From assembly GCA_016869015.1 (NCBI GenBank), contig VGFB01000009.1:1-18730 (forward strand): DNA of 18,730 nt. The letters are read 5' to 3'. This document shows, piece after piece, positions 14,601-18,730 of the stretch (position 1 is the first letter of the stretch; the number at the start of each line of letters is the position of its first letter). Below the pieces are notes generated by a model that had not been told where the DNA came from, ran no database searches, and saw only the letters and a program-made list of their open reading frames with translations. This DNA is from Armatimonadota bacterium (GTDB lineage Bacteria; Armatimonadota; Zipacnadia; Zipacnadales; VGFC01). A program made the position numbers and the translations under genes.

Positions 14601-15937
14601 GGCGCGTGCCGGAGGACGAGCCGCTGCGCCGGGTCCAGGCGGCCGTCTCGAACGTCGGCGGCTCCTCGGCTCAGGTGACGGTGAAGGCCTACTGGGACGC
14701 CCCCGACGAAGCGCGACTGGCCGGCCAGGCCTCGGTCAGGGCCGCCGCCGGGAAGGCCGCCGAGGTGAGCGTGCCGTTGGATGTTCGCGCGGTCGACGGC
14801 TTCCGCAAGCTGCTCCTGGTCGCCGACACCGGGGCTCCCGAGCTGGTGACCGCCGATAATCGGGGCGCCCTCGACGTGTTCATCCCCCCGGACTTCGCCC
14901 GCTGGCCGTGGCGGCTGCCCGCCACGCTTGACCTCCGTGGCGTGGCGCGCACCGATCCGGTGATCGAGTGTAACCTCGACCTGACGCCGTTGCTGGAGGG
15001 GAAGGCCCTCGATCCGACCTCGGTGCGCTTGGCCCTCGCCGATGAACAGGGCCGACCGGACGAGGTCCTCGACTCGCAGTTCGAGCCTGCGCCCGACTTC
15101 GACGGCCGCGCGCAGGCCGCCGGCAAGCTGCTGGCAGTCCTCTGGGGCGAACACCCCCCGGGTGACACCGTGCGGTGCGTCGTGCTGGCGGCACCGGAAG
15201 GCACCGGTCTTCTGCCGCCCGTCGGGGGGCTCGACCCGGAGACGCGCACGGTTGCCCGCGAGCACTACCGGGGCGCGATCAGCGTCTCGTGGCGCGAGGG
15301 CTACCGCGCGAACCTCGGCGACGGCGCGGTTCGCCCCCTTGCTTTCGTGAGCCCCGCGGGAGCCGAGGTCCCGCTCATCAAGCAAGTCATCTTCTCCTCC
15401 GCGGAGACGGGCTGGGGCGAGGCGGAGGGGAAGCTGCTGGAGTTCGCGGTCCTCGCCGACGGCCCCGTCCGCACTCGGGTCCGCACGGTGAAGGAGCTGC
15501 GCGGCGGGCTGGTGGTCACGCGCCTCTACAGCTTCTATCCGAGCTACTTCACCGTGGAGGCCTCGGCGCCCGAGCGCCACATCGGCCTGTTCAGCCGCGT
15601 GTGGTACGCCGCGCCCGGCACGTACGAGGACGACGGGGGCCGCGTGCGGGAGATCGACGGACAGGGCGCGAACGAGGACATCAGCGCCGGCTACCCGAAT
15701 CCGCAGTGGTACTGCTTCTACAACGACCAGGCTTCGCACGCCTGTATCGCGCTCTCGCCGATGGACGGACAGAGCTACTGGGATGACGGGCCGGCCTTCG
15801 GCCAACTCGGCTTCTCGACCGTTGGCGCCGGCGGCACGTACGCCCACATCATCGGTGGCCCGAGAAGCTCCAGCGACTTCGCGAAGCGCTGGTACGAAGC
15901 CCTGACGAATCCGGCGGTGCTGACCGTCGGGGAGTGA
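11621..15937 (+). CDS. Exported glycosidase-like protein (GH101/GH129-like barrel) with embedded CBM9-like module
   Basis: 1438 residues. The signal peptide spans residues 1-21 (MWRAVMTCLALAFIGARPSMA). An N-terminal beta-sandwich start (WILENQVLSVSLDSATG) is interrupted at about 75-290 by a CBM9/DOMON-like module (ITLDGRPTEW, VGLRWDTTNLHALFIVADD, WWEADSVEWQVGW), then resumes to about 465. The barrel spans about 500-800: LLIGAPDVWGSDGLAFAREA, FLDVHTAMGLVECYS (D628, H630), DHPCTRTEDRENK, GLVVGGEHGRAW (E671) and VPFWELAFHDCVVSTWYWGD. D628 and E671 are the best nucleophile and acid/base candidates, 43 residues apart. A beta domain follows (FSDGTAVTVNFG), then a CARDB-like module (about 988-1085) and an unrecognised C-terminal beta-rich region of about 350 residues. 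From memory, the barrel resembles GH101/GH129-type alpha-N-acetylgalactosaminidases or related uncharacterised families; substrate unproven. The Shine-Dalgarno is weak, and ATG 11636 is an alternative start that keeps most of the leader. Confidence 0.87.
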   Translation: MWRAVMTCLALAFIGARPSMAGVQQQGGTWILENQVLSVSLDSATGALSVTDQQTGARYRQPDSVRDKLQCPPGEEIVVLPTAEPITLDGRPTEWAGTRMVRLDASLLSREKPWQLDGDADLSAAVGLRWDTTNLHALFIVADDVFAPANREQKEWWEADSVEWQVGWDQAGFMLDPNDPGGFLWGEWKDWAKARARPVADFAAEPEALALAQAAGLNLVGRPGYIAETSTSIGALITLQPVAAGRRFRVAFGVNDADEPGKRSAQEYFPGTYEIGRTSTYSVGVLVEADGSAPTIPDGRPPLCSEVAPAGEDGLTWLLAADRPEATVGRIRCTVRLPEGSRDLQMRAAFVDGWQWSVPLMRGFLPEAEAAEYVLPVYGNGTLISADDLAPPVAGLGVFSSLDMPAAAVTSSQGSVLCLFEDYDSTYADLQPGSFGEQQRLALIVHGDRNKGERLPEYRTTWHFAAEDGYAPLAKRVREFCAAQGWVRTLREKRAANPNEDLLIGAPDVWGSDGLAFAREARAAGIDRCLVSGSYPADQIEGIKALGYLVGEYSQYVDTDENTQSYDGRTPTEAYVRIQEDGKRATGWVLLDGSHTWFSRCSETALAGAQHEVPKVLAERPYNARFLDVHTAMGLVECYSEDHPCTRTEDRENKTAMLQWIRDQGLVVGGEHGRAWSAGVLDYQEGMLSGNIFFSWPAGHLVKVTKPEEISDRYLKWGIGYDTRVPFWELAFHDCVVSTWYWGDSIGYLERVRPDLTDRKVAFTALYGGAPLMWATDLGLGFTGRGKERFLQAYRNCCKIQEAVGYEAMVSHEFLTEDRSVQRTRFSDGTAVTVNFGPEPAKIDSAGKTWLVPTNGIVADGPAIHQHLALIDGKRETYIERPGYRFLETDAESEVGGIRAVGPVTAQRIESGRIRVSLEPGTKVAALDPKVLDAAWKPTPCRLVEVGLDLQLRRNVPVKLQGRFLVIEPRGDWQTLDLIYGDAARAADVALTTWRVPEDEPLRRVQAAVSNVGGSSAQVTVKAYWDAPDEARLAGQASVRAAAGKAAEVSVPLDVRAVDGFRKLLLVADTGAPELVTADNRGALDVFIPPDFARWPWRLPATLDLRGVARTDPVIECNLDLTPLLEGKALDPTSVRLALADEQGRPDEVLDSQFEPAPDFDGRAQAAGKLLAVLWGEHPPGDTVRCVVLAAPEGTGLLPPVGGLDPETRTVAREHYRGAISVSWREGYRANLGDGAVRPLAFVSPAGAEVPLIKQVIFSSAETGWGEAEGKLLEFAVLADGPVRTRVRTVKELRGGLVVTRLYSFYPSYFTVEASAPERHIGLFSRVWYAAPGTYEDDGGRVREIDGQGANEDISAGYPNPQWYCFYNDQASHACIALSPMDGQSYWDDGPAFGQLGFSTVGAGGTYAHIIGGPRSSSDFAKRWYEALTNPAVLTVGE

Positions 15938-15958
15938 TGCCGGAAGCCATTGGGGACT

Positions 15959-15994
15959 GACACCGAGACTCGCGCCGCATCGAGTCTCGGTGTC
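15959..15994 (+). terminator. Perfect 14-bp stem-loop after the 1438-residue gene
   Basis: GACACCGAGACTCG (15959-15972) and CGAGTCTCGGTGTC (15981-15994) are perfect inverted repeats around an 8-base loop, 21 bases after the TGA and 32 bases before the next start codon. The position and stem strength fit a transcription terminator or processing hairpin between the two plus-strand genes. No U-tract follows on either strand, so intrinsic termination is unproven; an mRNA-stabilising hairpin or a dyad operator is also possible. Confidence 0.6.
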
Positions 15995-16015
15995 TGTATC
16001 CGACGTCCGCCCTAC

Positions 16016-16020
16016 GGAGG
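16016..16020 (+). promoter_or_regulatory. Shine-Dalgarno GGAGG supporting a TTG start at 16027
   Basis: GGAGG ends 6 bases before TTG 16027, ideal spacing. No ATG or GTG nearby in frame keeps the signal peptide, so this site decides the TTG start of the heparinase II/III-like gene. Confidence 0.75.
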
Positions 16021-16026
16021 CGTCCC

Positions 16027-18669
16027 TTGCAGACCCTCATCGCCTGCTGCCTCGGGAGTGTGATCGCCACGAGCGCCTACGCGAAGGACACCAGTACCTT
16101 CTTCCCCACTCCGCTGGTCGAGGCGGCGCGTCGCAACGTGCAGCAGCACGCGTGGGCGGCGCAGACGCGCGACAAGATCGTCGCGGCAGCCGCGCCCTGG
16201 TTGGCCATGAGCGACGACGAGCTCTGGTCGCTGATGTTCGGCGCCACGATCACGCGCAGCTGGATGGTGTGGTCGAACGGACACTGCCCCTCGTGCGAGC
16301 AGAGCGTGCCGATGTACAACTGGCGGATGGACGCGCTGAGGCGGCCGTGGAAGGTCTGGTGCCCACACTGCAGCGAGGCCTTCCCGAAGAACGACTTCGG
16401 CGCGTTCTACCGGTCGGGCCTCGATGAGCACGGTGTCTTCGCCCCCGCGCGGGCGGACCGGGCCTTGCTCTTCAATGCCGAGCACGCCGACCCCAACCAT
16501 CCGCTGCACCTCTTCGGCGTCGACGACGGCGAGGGCTTCGTGCAGGGCGAGAAGCGCTGGCGCTTCATCGGCGCCTACCTCATCTACGGCCAGTGGAAGC
16601 ACGCGGTCCTCGGCGGCCTCAAGAGCCTGGCCGCGGCCTACGTGGTCACCGGCGACCGGCGCTACGCTCACAAGGCCTGCGTGCTCCTCGATCGCGTCGC
16701 CGACCTCTACCCCACCTTCGATTTCAAGACCCAGGCCCTTGTGTACGAGGGGCCGGGTCACGCCGGGTACGTCTCGACCTGGCACGACGCTTGCGAGGAG
16801 ACCCGCGAGATGGTTCTCGCCTACGACCAGGTCTTCGAGGGCCTCGACGATGATCCCGAGCTCGTTGCGTTCCTCTCGGCCAAGGCGCGGCAGTACGGCC
16901 TGGAGAACCCGAAGACGAGCCTCGCTGACATCCGCCGCCACATCGAGGACCGCATCCTCCGCGACGCCATCGCAAACTCCCACAAGATCGTGTCGAACTA
17001 CCCGCGCACGCCGGTCGCGCTGATCACCACCCATGCCGTGCTCGGCTGGCCCGCCAACCGGGGCGAGCTCCAGCCGATGATCGACGAGATGTTGGGGCGC
17101 GCAACGGCGGTGGACGGCGTGACCGGCGAGAAGGGGCTCGCGAGCTACTCGGCCTACGTGATCCAGGGCCTGGGTCTCTTCCTGGAGCAGTTCGCCCGCA
17201 TCGACCCGACGTTCCTGGCGACCCAGTTCGAGCGCCACCCGCGTCTCGCCCAGACGTACCGCTTCCACATCGACACCCGCTGCCTCGGCCGCTACTACCC
17301 TCTCTCCGGCGATACCGGCTCCTTCGCGCACCCGATGCCGGATTACGCCGGGCTGGTCCTCAACCGCGACCCCGGGGTGCTGCCCTCCATGTTCAGCCTT
17401 CTCCATCGCCTCCACCGGCAGACCGGCGATCCCGCGTACGCGCAGGTGCTCTACGAGGCCAACGGCGCCTCCCTCGAGGGCCTCCCCCACGACCTCTTCT
17501 GCGAGGACCCGGCCGCGATGCAGGACGAGACGCGGACCGCCGTCGAGCAGCACGGCTTGGTGCCCGCGCTCGGCAGCGTGAACAAGGCGCAGTGGCACCT
17601 CGCGATCCTGCGCAGCGGGCACGGGGCGAACGCCCGCGCGACATGGCTCGACTATGACTCCGGCGGCGGCCACAGTCACGCCGACGGGATGAACCTCGGC
17701 CTGTTCGCCCATGGCCTGGACCTCATGCCCGACTTCGGCTATCCCCCCGTGCAGTTCGGCGGGTGGGGCTCCGAGCGGGCCGCCTGGTACACCTCGACCC
17801 CCGCGCACAACACGGTAGTCGTCGACGGCAACCGTCACGTCGACGGCGCGGGAACCACGACTCTGTGGGTCGATGCGCCCGACCTTCACGCCACCCGCGC
17901 GTCGGCGCCGGGCCTCATCGCCGGGCAGCAGTTCGAGCGCACCGTCGCGCAGATCGACGTGTCCGACCGCAGCTTCTACTTGATCGACGTGTTCCGCGTC
18001 GTCGGCGGCACGGACCACGCCAAGTTCATGCACAGCCACTTCGGCACGATCGAGACGAGCGGCCTCTCGCTGCAACCCGCCGAGGACTTCGGCTTCGGCA
18101 CGCAGATGCGCAACTTCCGCCGCGATTCGAACCCGCAACCCGGCTGGAGCGTGGACTGGACCATCGAGGACCGCTACAAGCTCATCGACCCGCCGCGGCC
18201 GGTGCGGCTCCGCTACACCGACCTGACCACCGTGGCCGAGGCGTGGACGTGCGAAGGGTGGGTGACGCAGGGGCTGTACGACTCCAGCGTCGAGACCTGG
18301 ATTCCCCGGGTGATGGTCCGCCGGCGGGCCGAACAGGGGCCGCTGCAATCCACCTTCGTCGCCGTCATCGAGCCCTACGAGGACGCGCCCGCCATCGCGA
18401 CCGTGCGCCGGCTGCCTCTGGTCGCCGAGGGCGGCGCGCCGTATCCTGATGCGTGCGTTGCCCTCGAGATCACCCTCGAGGACGGCCGCCGCGACCTGTT
18501 CGTCACGATGGACGTCGAGAACCCGCTGGGTCCAGCGCCCGAGGGCGGGACCGTCGTGCAAGCGGACTGGGGCCTGCGGATGGCGGGCGACACATGTTGG
18601 GTCAGAAGAGGCGCCGGCGGCGAGGTCCTCCGCCGCGAGACCTACGAGGCGATGGCGTCGGTCGAGTGA
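16027..18669 (+). CDS. Exported heparinase II/III-family protein (polysaccharide lyase-like)
   Basis: 880 residues from TTG 16027. The signal peptide MQTLIACCLGSVIATSAYA precedes KDTSTF. The N-terminal half is an alpha-helical toroid-type domain. It holds two CPxC-like pairs, C87/C90 (HCPSCEQ) and C112/C115 (WCPHCSEAF), that could form a zinc or structural knuckle, then FPKNDFGAFYRSGLDEHG, a stretch common in heparinase II/III homologues. Further on are GRYYPLSGDTGSFAHP and the family hallmark GGGHSHADGMNLGLFAHGLD (H549, H551, D553), followed by STPAHNTVVVDG (H594, N595), which begins the C-terminal beta-sandwich. Heparinase II/III and related alginate lyases (PL12, PL15, PL17, PL21) cleave uronic-acid-containing polysaccharides by beta-elimination using Tyr and His. 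Here the substrate may be a glycosaminoglycan, alginate or another acidic glycan. It is separated from the upstream gene by the 14-bp hairpin and is followed after 20 bp by another exported-protein start. Confidence 0.88.
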   Translation: MQTLIACCLGSVIATSAYAKDTSTFFPTPLVEAARRNVQQHAWAAQTRDKIVAAAAPWLAMSDDELWSLMFGATITRSWMVWSNGHCPSCEQSVPMYNWRMDALRRPWKVWCPHCSEAFPKNDFGAFYRSGLDEHGVFAPARADRALLFNAEHADPNHPLHLFGVDDGEGFVQGEKRWRFIGAYLIYGQWKHAVLGGLKSLAAAYVVTGDRRYAHKACVLLDRVADLYPTFDFKTQALVYEGPGHAGYVSTWHDACEETREMVLAYDQVFEGLDDDPELVAFLSAKARQYGLENPKTSLADIRRHIEDRILRDAIANSHKIVSNYPRTPVALITTHAVLGWPANRGELQPMIDEMLGRATAVDGVTGEKGLASYSAYVIQGLGLFLEQFARIDPTFLATQFERHPRLAQTYRFHIDTRCLGRYYPLSGDTGSFAHPMPDYAGLVLNRDPGVLPSMFSLLHRLHRQTGDPAYAQVLYEANGASLEGLPHDLFCEDPAAMQDETRTAVEQHGLVPALGSVNKAQWHLAILRSGHGANARATWLDYDSGGGHSHADGMNLGLFAHGLDLMPDFGYPPVQFGGWGSERAAWYTSTPAHNTVVVDGNRHVDGAGTTTLWVDAPDLHATRASAPGLIAGQQFERTVAQIDVSDRSFYLIDVFRVVGGTDHAKFMHSHFGTIETSGLSLQPAEDFGFGTQMRNFRRDSNPQPGWSVDWTIEDRYKLIDPPRPVRLRYTDLTTVAEAWTCEGWVTQGLYDSSVETWIPRVMVRRRAEQGPLQSTFVAVIEPYEDAPAIATVRRLPLVAEGGAPYPDACVALEITLEDGRRDLFVTMDVENPLGPAPEGGTVVQADWGLRMAGDTCWVRRGAGGEVLRRETYEAMASVE

Positions 18670-18689
18670 CGCTCGCTCGGGAGCACACC

Positions 18690-18730
18690 ATGCACGGGGT
18701 TCTTGTCTCGACATTCCTGTTCGGGACGGT
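18690..18730 (+). CDS. N-terminal fragment of a probably exported protein, cut by the window edge
   Basis: The ATG at 18690 has GGGAG at 18679-18683 with a 6-base spacer, 20 bp after the stop of the heparinase II/III-like gene. The 13 readable residues (MHGVLVSTFLFGT) are hydrophobic, like the start of a signal peptide. The close spacing and strong ribosome site suggest it is co-transcribed with the lyase-like gene. The family cannot be told. Confidence 0.6.
   Translation, partial: MHGVLVSTFLFGT

Noticed and set aside
13220..15847. An 875-codon open frame on the minus strand inside the 1438-residue gene
   Set aside because: Same reason: it lies wholly opposite well-supported coding sequence and has no protein-like motifs.
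16012..18714. A 900-codon open frame on the minus strand opposite the heparinase II/III-like gene
   Set aside because: It mirrors a gene with clear family motifs, has low-complexity Arg/Val/Gly-rich composition and no domain. It is a by-product of the strong G/C third-position bias.

Overview
The window is about 18.7 kb of high-G+C bacterial DNA from what looks like an uncultured, polysaccharide-degrading organism. The signs are very large signal-peptide-bearing carbohydrate-active proteins, a non-HemE uroporphyrinogen-decarboxylase (URO-D) paralogue, and many exported beta-propeller, FG-GAP, HEAT and PEGA proteins. This mix is familiar from Armatimonadota, Planctomycetota and Hydrogenedentota-type genomes, but no phylogenetic marker is present, so the assignment is a guess. 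I see no rRNA, tRNA, CRISPR, transposase, integrase, transporter, SusC/D pair or transcription regulator.

Layout: (1) 59-1003 (-) is a URO-D superfamily methyltransferase/decarboxylase-like protein. It is divergent, across about 150 bp, from (2) 1158-4616 (+), an exported 1152-residue protein with two N-terminal beta-sandwich modules and a glycosidase-like barrel. (3) 4634-11433 (-) is a tightly spaced block of small-to-medium genes on one strand, read from right to left: propeller+PEGA protein, a short ORF separated from it only by an in-frame TAG, FG-GAP protein, propeller protein, FG-GAP/HEAT protein, lipoprotein, and a small exported ORF that appears frameshifted. Every complete member except the short ORF behind the TAG begins with a signal peptide or lipobox. 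(4) 11621-15937 (+) is an exported 1438-residue glycosidase-like protein with an embedded CBM9-like module. (5) A perfect 14-bp hairpin at 15959-15994 separates it from (6) 16027-18669 (+), an exported heparinase II/III-family (polysaccharide lyase-like) protein, followed 20 bp later by (7) the start of another probably exported protein cut by the window edge.

Working model (inference): the plus-strand proteins form an extracellular or periplasmic glycan-degradation locus. Two distantly related glycosidase-like barrels share an Asp-x-His-Thr-Ala motif followed 43-48 residues later by a Glu, resembling the Asp/Glu pair of the GH101/GH129 group, and a lyase-type enzyme would attack uronic-acid-containing chains. 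The URO-D paralogue may act on a methylated metabolite. The minus-strand block is a set of exported scaffold or sensor-like proteins with no recognised pathway. It is the least explained part of the window and the best candidate for an undescribed system. It carries two apparent reading-frame interruptions and one probable CTG start, which make its annotation fragile.
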